From Pochonia chlamydosporia 170 (lineage: Eukaryota; Ascomycota; Sordariomycetes; Hypocreales; Clavicipitaceae): a stretch of 64,000 nt of DNA. The position numbers and the translations under genes were made by a program. The stretch spans positions 2,852,001-2,916,000 of the forward strand of contig NC_035794.1 of NCBI RefSeq assembly GCF_001653235.2, read 5' to 3'. Shown here piece after piece: positions 45,583-55,836 of this stretch. The first letter of the stretch is position 1; every line of letters begins with the position of its first letter. Under the pieces are notes generated by a model. That model had not been told where the DNA came from, ran no database searches, and was given only the letters and a program-made list of their open reading frames with translations.

Positions 45583-47735
45583 ATGAATTTCCAACTTCCA
45601 TCCATCTTCCAGCATGCCGTCTTCAACACATCTGCCATGAACGGCTCCGGCCCCACTGGATCCGGAGGACAGACGGGGCCTTTTCCGGCCGGTGTCATGG
45701 ACAGCTTTCTCGCCACGGCTGGTCGAGGCTCGCCGCTGCTGCAGGTCGTTCTCGTCATTTATCGAATTCTCGGCTCGCAGCTGGGTGTGGATCCTTCTAT
45801 TCTCCTGACCTTGCTCGGCTTCTTCTGGGGTCTGTCCAAGCTTGTTTCTCAGGTCTATGCCCATGTGGCCACCTTTGTCGACCGTCATTTTATGTGTGCC
45901 ATGTATGTTTCTGAGTATGACCATATTTACAGTCACCTCATGAAGTGGCTGTCCCAGCATCAAAGCATTCGTAATAGCCAATTCCTCATGGCCCAGACGG
46001 TATGGAAGAGCGCATGGGAGGAAGAAGAGGAGTTGGAAAGCGCTCTCTTCTTTACCGATGGGGGTGATACAGACTCGGGTCGTCAATATCTCAATTTCTC
46101 AAACCAAGCAGCGAGATCGGTATGCACCCTCATCCATACCGAGGCATATTTCTAGTAGCTAACCTTTGGATCAGAGTCCACGATTCGTTCCGGCAATGGG
46201 CGCGACCTATTTTTGGCACAACGGAACTTTTTTCCGTGTACATCGAAGGAAGGAATCCGTCATGGCAACTTCCGGCTGGGGGGCGACGAAAGATACTGAA
46301 GAAATAAGAATTTCATGTTTCGGACGATCGATTGGTGAGTACAAACTTGGAAGCCGAGTCCTGTGTCAAAACTCAAGTTAACAACGCCATGCTAGAACCT
46401 GTCAAAAGGCTATTATCGGACGCAAAACATCTGTACTACAATGATACGCGCCAAAAAACAACCATATACCGTCCCAAACAGAAGGAGCTTCGTCGCGACC
46501 ACAGCATGTGGCAACAAGTGGCAAGACGTCCTGTAAGACCCATGCAGACGGTTGTACTGGATAGTGAGGAGAAGCATGGCATCTTAGCCGATGTGAATGA
46601 ATATCTTCACCCTGCCACTCCCAAATGGTATGCCTCTCGTGGTATTCCATTACGCCGAGGGTACCTTTTCCATGGACCGCCAGGGACGGGAAAGACCAGT
46701 TTTTCTTTCGCATTGGCCGGAGTTTTCGGAATCGACATATACGTTATTAGCTTGCAAGACATTAATGTAACAGAGGAAGACCTTGCAGCATTGTTCACTA
46801 GACTTCCCCGAAGATGCATTGTTCTGCTAGAGGATATTGATACCGCAGGCTTGAGACGCGACGGGAGATCAGATGAAGACGGCGAGAAGAAGGACGATGC
46901 AACCAAGGAAGGGGTAAAGGCGGACGAGAAGACGAAAGCGGAGGACGGAGAGAAGACTAAGAAGACAGAAGAAGCACAGGTCAACGGCGTAAGTAATGTT
47001 AAGAAGGAAGAGAGTGAGCCCAAAACCAACGGGACAAAGGACAAGAGCAGCAAGAAGAAGAAAAGTAAGAAAAAGGACGAATCCTCAGACGAGAGTGACC
47101 AGGATAGCGAAGATAGCGACGACAGCAGTGAAGATGAGCGACGGGCCAGGCGAAGACGAAAAGCGCGAAAGAATGCCGCCAACAAGTCCAAGAATCCGGC
47201 AGGGAAGAAAGTCCTTGCCCCGGAAAACATCTCTCTTTCCGGCCTTTTAAATGCCATCGACGGTGTAGCTTCGCACGAGGGACGCGTTCTCATCATGACA
47301 ACCAACAAACCCGAGTCGCTTGACGAGGCTCTCATTCGTCCTGGGCGAGTAGATGTTCAGGTAGGATTCAAGAATGCCTCGAGTCAGCAAGCCGGTGAAT
47401 TATTCTACCGCATGTACGAAGCGGTTGCGCCTCCGAAGCCGTTGAAGAACGCACCGCAATTGAACAAGGCCGCCAAAGACAAGAAATTGGAAAAGATGGC
47501 TGAGATTTTGACCCCCCAGGGACAGAAGCTCGATATAACGCCGGAGGAATTGAGAAAGATTTCAGAGGAGTTTGGTGAACAAATACCGGAGGGCATGTTC
47601 TCGCCTGCGGAAATTCAAGGATTTCTACTCAAGCGGAAGAAGGATCCACGGAAGGCGTTGGAGGATGCAAACAGTTGGGTTGAGGGGTTGCTCAAGCAAA
47701 AGCAGACGCATTCCAAGGTTGTGACGGTGCAGTAG
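45583..47735 (+). CDS. BCS1-like AAA ATPase
   Basis: Three exons, 45583-46119, 46175-46334 and 46396-47735, encode 678 residues. Introns of 55 and 61 bp have GTATGC/GGATCAG and GTGAGT/TGCTAG ends; the first has an AGCTAAC branch site. BCS1 proteins sit in the mitochondrial inner membrane, where yeast Bcs1 inserts the Rieske protein into complex III. A hydrophobic region (about 52-86) and the BCS1 N-terminal domain lead into an AAA core with Walker A GPPGTGKTS (about 326-334), Walker B IVLLEDID, NAIDGVASHEGRVL and arginine-finger region TTNKPESLDEALIRPGRVD. Between Walker B and the next block lies an insertion of about 110 Lys/Glu/Ser-rich residues. The length exceeds canonical Bcs1 (about 450), so this is probably a paralogue of unknown substrate. 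Confidence 0.9.
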
Positions 47736-48163
47736 AAGGCTTGACGGGAGACGACCAGACGATTTATGATGAAGATGCTTTATGAGGAAGGAGCGACCCA
47801 AGTCTGGGCAGGAGATACACATGTACCGAGTACAATAATGGTGCTAATACCTACCTAGGTACCTAAATCAGATTGGAAGGGTCATGATTGGCCAAAATTA
47901 CGGTTAGTTATTGCATGAGCAACACCGAGTTACACATTGTCTTCCATGTCGTCTCAATATTTGCCCTTGATTAGGTCATAATCGCTCTGAAAGAGTTGCC
48001 TTGTTCCTGCCAGAGACGATGCGACTCACAAGATGCTCCATTATTGTATTGACGTCACTCGTGTACTGAAGTGAGTAAGCCGATGTCCCGTCCCATATGC
48101 AGCACTGCTTTGCTTCCTAGCAAATCAACGGTTTGTGCGTATCACACAACTTGGCCACCGTCT
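47736..48163. other. Intergenic region between convergent genes
   Basis: The 3' ends of the BCS1-like gene (+) and the F-box gene (-) meet across 428 bp. The stretch includes one TACCTAGGTACC palindrome at 47852-47863. No coding signal is seen. Confidence 0.6.
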
Positions 48164-49525
48164 TTAACTTCCAAGTTCTTGCTCATCCTTTACTAGAAGG
48201 GCAAGTTCGTGCTCTACTGGTCTATGCCATCCACCAGGCGTCTCCTCCACCAAACCTCTCAAATCAAAGTCATGCCTTTCCTCGCACTCTACTAACCTCA
48301 TGCCCGTCTTTCTCTCGTTCACCCACAAAAGACACGACTTTCTCGGGTACTTTTCCCTCCACTCTGTTTCTGGCCAAACCATTTCTTTCCGCAGCGGTAT
48401 CCGAGATACCTTAGCCGCATCAGCAGGCAGCCTTGTACCCGTTGTCAGTGTTCTCCACAGCCGACCCTCGATGCTTTCCTGCAATAATGAGTATCCCCCC
48501 GTGACAATGCCACCATCCTGTGTTCGGGCGTAGTAAATACTCGGGCTTTCGTTGTCTAGGGACTCGATCCGCGGCAAATTCAAGACGGAAAATGCCCGAG
48601 TAGTGATATCCTGGCTAACATGGCAACGCAGCAATGTTTTATGGTGGCGCCGGTCCTGTTCACTACCACCTACGCATCCCATGACGACTAATTGGACATC
48701 TGGACGTTCTATTGTCTTTGCGACCTGCTGAAGTCCGTGGATAACGGAATGCCAAGACGTTGGCTCCAACGACTGTACGCCTCGGGGTTGTTGATGACAG
48801 CGTTTACCAACTCCCCAGCCGTCGACACAACTGATCATGAGAGAATCCATCGACGGAAGTGACACGGCTTGGAAATCGTGATATTCATTATACGTGCCTA
48901 CAATAGCTGCACACATGGTCCGCAACCTAATGCGGGCTTGAACCAGCCGTGGAAGTATTCCACGCAGCTCGTGGCACAAATGCACCGCATTGTCAGGAAC
49001 ATCGTCGGTATCTCGGTGACCAAACGGGTTGTCCAAGTCGTCCGTGTCGTAGTTTTCAGTATCAAGCTCCAAATTGATACAGCTAGCAGGAAGCGCTCTG
49101 AGGAAGGCCAAAATTGTGGCCCTTGAAACCGGACAGGAGGTCGAGAGGCAACAACTGCGCAGCCGAGGACCCATATGGTCCATGACATCCTGTACCAGGC
49201 GACGCAGCCACGCATCGGGCAGTTTACCGGGCGCTAGTTCGTCGCTGGTTGCAGTTTGAGGCCATGAAACACGGATCGTCAGAGACTGCGTGAACGCGGA
49301 GATGGCCTGCTGGTTGAAGACAGCCAGAAAGTGAGGCAGTTGAGCACTTCCCAGCACTAGGTCGCGGTATAAGATTGGCAATCCCAAGTCTCGCCATTGA
49401 CGACAAACGAGCAGGCAGCTCAGGGAACTTCCAGCTTCTTGATCATGAGATGCGTAGACGTGGTGCAGGATGCTGCCTAGCAGCTCTGATGGAAGCACCT
49501 CAATTATCGGCTTCGTGGGGACCAT
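48164..49525 (-). CDS. F-box domain protein
   Basis: A single exon encodes 453 residues, starting at the first ATG (MVPTKPIIEVLP); the open frame extends upstream only from a TTG. The F-box is at about 7-60: IEVLPSELLGSILHHVY, LSCLLVCRQWRDLGLPIL and YRDLVL. F-box proteins bind Skp1 and deliver substrates to SCF ubiquitin ligases. The remainder (about 390 residues) has no repeats I can name. Segments such as DNAVHLCHELRGILPRL suggest degenerate leucine-rich helices, as is common in fungal F-box proteins. The substrate is unknown. Confidence 0.82.
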   Translation of the reverse strand: MVPTKPIIEVLPSELLGSILHHVYASHDQEAGSSLSCLLVCRQWRDLGLPILYRDLVLGSAQLPHFLAVFNQQAISAFTQSLTIRVSWPQTATSDELAPGKLPDAWLRRLVQDVMDHMGPRLRSCCLSTSCPVSRATILAFLRALPASCINLELDTENYDTDDLDNPFGHRDTDDVPDNAVHLCHELRGILPRLVQARIRLRTMCAAIVGTYNEYHDFQAVSLPSMDSLMISCVDGWGVGKRCHQQPRGVQSLEPTSWHSVIHGLQQVAKTIERPDVQLVVMGCVGGSEQDRRHHKTLLRCHVSQDITTRAFSVLNLPRIESLDNESPSIYYARTQDGGIVTGGYSLLQESIEGRLWRTLTTGTRLPADAAKVSRIPLRKEMVWPETEWREKYPRKSCLLWVNERKTGMRLVECEERHDFDLRGLVEETPGGWHRPVEHELALLVKDEQELGS

Positions 49526-50072
49526 TGCAAGATATGGCAAAGAAGGAATAAAGGGTCAAGATCAAGTCAAAGGGATCAATTTTGTATGAGCCAAGGAAGC
49601 ATCATTAAGGGCTGGAAGTATATTTTATTTCCGCCGCGATGCTCAGGCAATATGATAGGTTTGGTGAGTAGGTTAGTTTTACCCCAAAGAGAACGTCCAA
49701 ATCAGCTCCACGGCCAAGCCAACAAGGAGAAGACTTGGCATTGCTGCGCCCATCTCTGTAACAGTGGATCTAGCGGGGACCATTTGTCCCCCGAATCCAT
49801 GACAAGAAAAGCACTCAAAACTGCTCGAAATCACTGTCTTGTCTAAGTGCAAGGAATTGGACTGATGCAAGAAACCAAGCCATTAGGCGTCTGCAAGCTT
49901 GAAGAATGTGTTACGGTCTGCTAAGTTGTCTTTGGATTTAGATTTGCAGGCCTTCAAATAGCTAAGGCAGTTTATAGCATCACTCTGTTGGAAGAAAATA
50001 GAATTCATTGCGTCAAGGGTTGCATGTCATATAAGTGCTTCGGAGGCCAGGTTTCTCTGCAATCTCAAGAGA
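49526..50072. other. Divergent intergenic region
   Basis: This contains the promoter of the F-box gene (-) and whatever drives the genes to its right (+). No coding signal is seen. Confidence 0.5.
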
Positions 50073-50297
50073 ATGCCACCCGGAGAGCAAATTCAACAAC
50101 TGAACAAAGTAATAAAGGATTTATCGGCTAACATTTCACAACCAGGCTACAATCTGCCTACGACCCTGCAGACTCCGTCTACACAATTATCTCCGGGCTC
50201 ACCCGGAGCTGATGCCCCGTTCAGTGGATTCTGGGTCCACGTCGAGGTCCGTGATGGGACCGACATCTTAGGCCCGTTCGGCGTTCAACCGATTTAA
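50073..50297 (+). CDS. Possible small protein, unknown
   Basis: An ATG-initiated frame of 74 residues begins with a polar helix-like segment (EQIQQLNKVIKDLSANI) followed by a Pro/Ser-rich stretch and a more ordered end (GFWVHVEVRDGTDIL). Its stop overlaps the start of a second 80-codon ATG frame (50297-50539) in a TAATG arrangement. No family is recognised. It could be a genuine short gene, a broken larger one or chance. Confidence 0.25.
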   Translation: MPPGEQIQQLNKVIKDLSANISQPGYNLPTTLQTPSTQLSPGSPGADAPFSGFWVHVEVRDGTDILGPFGVQPI

Positions 50298-50744
50298 TGC
50301 CTATTATGCTTTTCCAACGAGCAAGAACTTGTGCAATTGACTTCAATGCAAAAGTATTCAGGGGAAGGCCAATGCACTACCCTGTGACCTTGTATTGGAG
50401 AGTGTATTACAATGGTCCCTTTACGCTTATTACAGGCAAGCAACCAAGCCCTGACTACAAATTCCACTCTTCCACTCTAACACAATGGAGCTACGCTTCT
50501 TTCCAGTTTCAGAAATTTAATCGAATAAAATTACTTTAAAGACATGATTCTATTTCCAGTCAAGTCTCAACCAATTTGCACAATTCTAAAGTTTATTACT
50601 CTTACACATCTCAGCCAACGGAAGCTAACTACCCTACATCAAATCAATCTGCCCCACACCCCACGTCAGACAGCTCACTACAATCTCATAACCACACCAT
50701 CCAATTCCGTATCCCAAATCACCAAACCACACATCCAACCCAAC

Positions 50745-51448
50745 ATGTCAAATCTGCAACCCACGGCCTCGGGGCCTCAAGAACCGGGCCTCCGCGTCCC
50801 CAGCAACGGCAAAACCATCTATCACCGGCCCCTAAACCGCACCAAGACCGCCGAACTAAGCCAAGCCAGCTTCGCCTACCTCTTCAGCGAAATGGTCACC
50901 TACGCACAAAGAAGAGTAAAAGGCATTCAAGAACTGGAACAACGGTAATTCACCCTCGATCGGCCAGCTATCACTTGCTCAGACTAAAGCTAACATCCGC
51001 GCACAGCCTCAACACGCAAGGACACTCCATCGGCCTCAAACTCCTCGACCTCCTACTATACCGCGAGCCACCACGCTCCCAGCTCCGCCCGCTAAGCATA
51101 ATCGCCCTCCTGCACTTCATCAAGCAGAACGTCTGGCAGCACCTCTTTGGCCGACAGGCGGACCGGCTGGAAAAGTCTAATAACCCCGACACGCCAGACG
51201 AGTACATGATTATCGACAACGAGCCGCTGGTGAACCAGTACATCAGCGTGCCGCGGGAGATGAGCCAGTTGAACTGTGCGGCGTTTGTGGCCGGCGTGGT
51301 GGAGGGGGTTTGTGATGGCGCGGATTTCCCGGCGAGGGTGACGGCGCATACGGTTGGGGAGGGGGACATGTGGCCTGGCAAGACGGTGTTTTTGGTCAAG
51401 TTTCGGGGGGAGGTTGTTGAGCGGGAGGGTTTCTTGGGGAAGAGCTAG
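50745..51448 (+). CDS. trs31: TRAPP complex subunit Trs31 (TRAPPC5)
   Basis: Two exons, 50745-50944 and 51007-51448, encode 213 residues. The 62-bp intron has donor GTAATT, an AGCTAACA branch and acceptor GCGCACAG; a split Arg codon keeps phase. Trs31 is a Bet3-fold core subunit of the TRAPP complexes, which activate Rab GTPases (Ypt1, Ypt31/32) in ER-Golgi and Golgi traffic. The diagnostic block is IYHRPLNRTKTAELSQASFA, then YLFSEMVTYAQRRVKGI and HSIGLKLLDLLLYRE. The C-terminal half holds LHFIKQNVWQHLFGRQAD, DNEPLVNQYISVP, LNCAAFVAGVVEGV and FPARVTAHTVG, all typical of the family. Length is as expected. I chose the ATG at MSNLQPTASG; the frame is open further upstream. Confidence 0.95.
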
Positions 51449-51788
51449 GTTTTGACTTTGGGGCGAGTGAAGTGGTGGGTTTGATTGGCGTTTATGGAGT
51501 TTGGAACGATATCCTCGTGAATAGATTTGTGGGATGCATTTTTGATGGACTGCTTCTTCAGTGGCTTGCTGTGTGCAATGGTTCTGGATGGACTTTACTT
51601 CTTCAGTGGACGTACTTGACTTCCTGCTTGTGTAGTTCTGATGGACTGTGCTTGTTCAGTGATGTGAACTTGCTGTGTAAAGAGGCCGCTCATAACCAAA
51701 TCATATGAACCGTTCCCATTCCGTATTATCTGCCAAAACGCCATAACCGCTCACCCAGAAAGAAAAAAAAACATAACAAACTAACAAT
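51449..51788. other. Intergenic region between convergent genes
   Basis: The 3' ends of trs31 (+) and the small minus-strand gene face each other across 340 bp. A short direct repeat (CTTCTTCAGTGG, near 51554 and 51598) is the only structure seen. Confidence 0.5.
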
Positions 51789-52215
51789 CTACCTAGGCAA
51801 TCCCTTCAACCCCCTCCCAGAACTCCCCTTCGGCGGCCCCCTCCTCATCAACTCCCCCAGCCCCAAATCCTTCCACGCCGCCCCCTTCACCTCCCTCGTC
51901 GCGCGGGTGATTCCAAACGCAGCATGCTGATCCGGAACAACGTCATCCTCATCCTCCGGATTCAGCGGCTGATGCTGCAGCGGGACAAAGATTTCATCAG
52001 ACGGCAGCTTGTCCTTGCAAAAGTCCTCAAAGAGGTCTGTGTTGGAAGGCGTCGTCATGTGGACGTACGTGAAGGACGAGTCTTTGTTCTGCGCGTGCGC
52101 GTCAGTTACGTGTTTTTTTGTCGGATCTTAGTGCTTGGTGTTGACGTACCATGTTGGATAGATGTTCTAGAGGTTTGCGAGGTTTTGTTTGTGGTTTGGG
52201 TTGCTGGTTGGGCAT
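51789..52215 (-). CDS. Small conserved-looking protein of unknown function
   Basis: Two exons, 52215-52150 and 52088-51789, encode 121 residues. The 61-bp intron (GTACGT ... GCGCAG) joins in phase 0. The protein starts MPNQQPKPQTKPRKPLEHLS and is polar throughout, with an acidic middle (LNPEDEDDVVPD) and a basic Gly-rich end (RRGPPKGSSGRGLKGLPR). The segments SSFTYVHMTTPSNTDLFEDF and HAAFGITRATREVKGAAW look ordered. There is no signal peptide or membrane segment. It is a plausible nuclear or ribosome-associated protein by composition only; I do not recognise the family. Confidence 0.6.
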
Positions 52216-52352
52216 TGTGTTGATGCTGAGCTTCGAATGTTGGTGGAGCGACGTGAGTGGAGAACTGCCTTTTAATTCGTCTTGGTCACTTACACAACAC
52301 CAACTTTACATCTACAACCTCTTCCCGTCATTTTCCCATGAACCTCTTCCCA

Positions 52353-53384
52353 TCACACAGCCCAATACTCCGCGTGCTCCCTCACAAACTCAGCGCTCTC
52401 AAACTTCACATCTTCCATGCACTCAACCCCCTCCCCCTCCCCCAGTCCCATCCCCGTACCAATCTCCAAATTCGCCCTCCGAAAAACAACTTCAACACCC
52501 TGCAGCTCCATGTCCAAACCCATCCCCTTCGCCGCCTCCCGAAACTCCCTCGTCACAAACGCCGCCTCGCCCACCAACTCATCCACCACAACATCCAACT
52601 CACTGACCAACAAGCTCGACACACTGCCCCCATGAATCGCATCTGACCCCCTCCCACAGCACGCAAACACATTCTGCCCCGTCTTCTCCCTAATCTCCGC
52701 AGTGTACTGCCTCATCTTGGAGAGCACAAAGCACCGCTGGCACTGCAAGCCCAGCGTCGTCTGCCCCTCGCGCAGGAAGAAATCCCCCGGTATGCTCGAC
52801 GACAGCGTCACATACGGGATCTGGTGGTCGCACACCAGGCCCTCGATGGGCGGACTCGGTCGGTAAACGCAGGCGCCGCAGAAGGAGCAGTGGATGGGCG
52901 TCTTGCTTTCTTTGTCTTTGTCGAAGCCTTTGGTGAAGCATGCGTCGCAGATGATGTGGCGGCAGGGGAAGACGCGGAGGAGGTGGTTTGGCGGTTGAAG
53001 GGGAGCCTGGCAGTCGAGGCAGAGGGTTTGCGTCTTGGGGTCCTCGTTGTGATGGAGCTGTATGGACTTTGGTAGGATTAGTCTTGGTTTTGGGGTTGCC
53101 TGCCTGGTTGTTTCGCGCGGCTGATCCTGCGGTTTCGGTACGTTTGCGTGATTCTGTGTGGTTTGCGATTCGGCTTCCTGGCCTTGACCTTGGTGTTTCG
53201 TAGTACGGCGCTTTGCTTCTGGGATTTTGACGCACTTTGTCGGGCGATTTACTCTTTGGTATTGCGGCGCCGTTCCTTGAGCCTTCAGCCTGAAGGGTAA
53301 ATGTGTAGGTTGTATGATTCCGTCACCAGCTAGAGGGTCCCTGCGCTTACGAACGCGGCGGTTAACTGACTGCTTCAAGGCCAT
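52353..53384 (-). CDS. RING-type zinc-finger protein
   Basis: A single exon encodes 343 residues from an ATG (MALKQSVNRR). The first 115 residues are basic and disordered. A C3HC4 RING finger follows, with Cys122, Cys125, Cys141, His143, Cys146, Cys149, Cys166 and Cys169 (CLDCQAP, FPCRHIICDACF, CSFCG). RING domains recruit E2 enzymes and usually act as ubiquitin ligases. A second Cys pair (LQCQRC) and CC (FACCGRG) further on might bind another metal. The C-terminal 100 residues look helical. The start codon of the preceding minus-strand small gene is 137 bp from this gene's stop, and both run in the same direction. The substrate is unknown. Confidence 0.75.
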   Translation of the reverse strand: MALKQSVNRRVRKRRDPLAGDGIIQPTHLPFRLKAQGTAPQYQRVNRPTKCVKIPEAKRRTTKHQGQGQEAESQTTQNHANVPKPQDQPRETTRQATPKPRLILPKSIQLHHNEDPKTQTLCLDCQAPLQPPNHLLRVFPCRHIICDACFTKGFDKDKESKTPIHCSFCGACVYRPSPPIEGLVCDHQIPYVTLSSSIPGDFFLREGQTTLGLQCQRCFVLSKMRQYTAEIREKTGQNVFACCGRGSDAIHGGSVSSLLVSELDVVVDELVGEAAFVTREFREAAKGMGLDMELQGVEVVFRRANLEIGTGMGLGEGEGVECMEDVKFESAEFVREHAEYWAV

Positions 53385-54015
53385 CTTGGTATTTGGTCGA
53401 ATATTTCTTGAAATGTTTGTAGATCTGATCTTGAAACCGCAGAGAGCAGTTTATATGGTGAACTGAACGGTCACGAATGGAAGCGAGCTATTCACAGTCT
53501 TGATTGAACATGCTGGACATGAGCTGTTAACCGAGCTGTGTTGAACATGATGTATACTTCGTGAATAATCTATTCACGGTGATAATAATGACATACCACG
53601 CGAAGTAATGTATTCACAGTTTGACGCGTAAACATTCTTCACTCGGAGAGCACGTCATGCGTTGAATATGACTAAACAGACTATTCGTGATGTTCAGTCA
53701 AGGCAATGACGTACCTACATTCATCCGTTCACTTCGTGTTCAGATAATGTTCAACCCACTTGGCATTATTTTATTGACAGGAATAGTGTATACCGCAAGG
53801 TAAAAAGCTTCTAAATTATTCTTCCTTTCCCCCAGGGTCCTAACCATTAGTGACTCGTCCGTTTTGCCAAATTATATCCTCCAGGGAAAACCGAATGTAG
53901 ACATCAATCAAGTCCAGCATAAGAACACACCACCTCGAAGGTTACCAAGCTCCCACTTCCTACTTGACTCGTTGCCTTTTTTGCTTCATTACTTTTTTCT
54001 TCATTTACATCCTGT
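53385..54015. other. Intergenic region
   Basis: These 631 bp lie upstream of the RING gene and downstream of mevalonate kinase, both on the minus strand. The words TATTCACAG/GTGAATA and TTGAACATG recur several times between about 53480 and 53760; no coding signal is seen. Confidence 0.55.
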
Positions 54016-55588
54016 TCACCGGCTTTCCACCCGCCAGAATTTCCATCCCTCGCGTTCGCCACCGTCGCCGTGAACACCGACCAGCTTCTCAACACCTTCT
54101 GTGCCTTCCGCATTCAAGAACTTTTCCAAGTCGATTTCCATGCCGCCCTCCTCGTCTTCTTCGGTGCCGTTCTTCAGAATGGCTGGCCACAAGACTCCAA
54201 CACCGTCTCCGCCGAGAGTCGTCTCGAACTTGGCGTAGTTCTCCTTCTCGAGTCGTTCCTCCAGCTTGGCGAGCTTCGGTCGGGGGACGTCAGGTCGCAA
54301 GAGTGTGATTGAACAGCCGCCGCCACCAGCTCCAGTGAGCTTTGTCCAGCCGATGCCCTCGTGGTCAACCAGTTCGCGCACGCGTTCTAATCGGGGGTGT
54401 GAAACGCCCAGGGACACCAGCAGGCCATGATTTATGGTCATAAGCTCGCCCACTTTTCTTAAGCTCTCCTCTTCCTCCTCGTCAAACTCTTCGTCCGTAA
54501 TCAGGTCTGCCGCAGAGCTGGCCACCTTGTCCATGGCATCCAGAATCGATCCCACAAGCTTTGGGTGCGTATTCCTCAACCCGCCCACCTTGGCTACCTC
54601 GTGGGCAGTCGACTTGGGTTGTCTTGTATCGACAAGCAGCAACGGCAGCTCAGGAAAGTCCCAAAGAGGCTTTACGGCTGGTGGCTTGGCGTAGTCTAAT
54701 CTTTGGAACACAACAGCCTTACCTTGTGTAGCTACGGTATTATCGACACCAGACGGATTGCCGTGGATGCACATTTCGTACACAAAGGCCCATCTGTTGA
54801 TTCGTTCAATCTGCAGACGAGCCTCCTCGGGCGGCTGGTCGGGGTGCGGCCCAGAAAGGGTCCGCAGCTGGATCAAAAGGGCTGCAGACACGCACACTGC
54901 AATCGAGGCACTGCTTCCCAAACCAGCGCCAATTGGTATGGTAGATCGTAGTGTGTAAAGACATCCTGGGAACGAGGGCGAGCCCAGTGAGAGGAAGAGG
55001 TAGAGGAAGGCAAAGGCGCCGTTTCTGTGGACTCGGCGGATGTCTTCGGGGCTGTCGGGAGAGACGTCGACGTGAGGCTCGAGGGCGGCGACGAGGTCGG
55101 GATCGAGTTCGGTGACGAGGGAGAAGTATGACTTTTTCTTGGAGGGCTGCTGGAAGGTGCTCCAGGGGAGCTCGTCGATATTCCAGGTGTGTACGAGGTC
55201 GATATCAGTGAAGCGCAGAGACACTGTTCTCTTAGATTTGGAGAGTCGTAACGTGAAGATATGATCGCAGGGAAATGGCGGCAGCAATAGCAGCCTAGGG
55301 GGCAACTGATTAGCCCATAGCAATAACGACAAAGAATGGCAGGTTTCTCCGGTATATGGAATAGTGCTGGAAGGACGGCCAAAATCTCACCTTTCCATAA
55401 ACAACGGAATGCTCGCCAAAGACAATAACCTTGCCCGGCGCAGAGACCATAAAGTCGGGAGCCATAGGACTCGACTGCTTCCTATGGGCCTTCATCCTGT
55501 GTACCAAGGGTCCGTCACCATTCACATGAGGTATACCGTTGCCGTTGCCGTTGCTTGCGCCATTGGTGCCATTTACGCCGGTGACCAT
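54016..55588 (-). CDS. erg12: Mevalonate kinase, with an apparent frameshift
   Basis: Exon 1 is 55588-55391; a 96-bp intron (GTGAGA ... CCCCTAG) follows, and exon 2 runs from 55294 to the stop at 54016. The enzyme phosphorylates mevalonate to 5-phosphomevalonate in the isoprenoid/ergosterol pathway. GHMP-kinase motifs are present: SAPGKVIVFGEHSVVYGK (exon 1), then AAIAAAISLRSYLHV at the start of exon 2, PIGAGLGSSASIAVC, the catalytic region HGNPSGVDNTV and KLTGAGGGGCSI. The conserved frame after SLRSYLHVTTL stops within four codons, while the continuation (SKSKRTVSLRF onward) lies in another frame. One base too many, or two too few, occurs near 55237-55246. Too little sequence is available there for an intron. 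The start at MVTGVNGTNG is my choice; inner Mets are possible. Confidence 0.88.
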
Positions 55589-55813
55589 GTTGGAGTCTGC
55601 TACCGCCACTGGCGATGGGGGTTGAACCACGTCGAGACCCTCGAATCGATTGACACTGCTGGTGACGGATGTGAAGTATGTATGGACGGTCGCAGTATTA
55701 TCGTACAATCAACGCTTCATACGTTTCGCACGTCGTCGATTTTGTTTGGGGGCCAGTTTATGTTGAAAAGAATGGAAGAAGCAGTCACAGATGTCAGGAG
55801 ATTCCAGTCGCAA

Positions 55814-55836
55814 TGGACTGGACTGGACTGGACTTG
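55814..55836. repeat. GGACT pentanucleotide repeat
   Basis: Four to five tandem copies of GGACT lie about 230 bp upstream of the mevalonate kinase start. Confidence 0.8.

Noticed and set aside
45156..46086. Two long minus-strand frames near the start of the BCS1-like gene
   Set aside because: They overlap the true exon 1 on the other strand and resemble no protein.
46607..47335. 242-codon antisense frame across the BCS1-like gene
   Set aside because: It is the mirror of the Lys/Glu/Ser-rich insertion, producing Ser/Leu/Phe-rich translation; a shadow of the real gene.
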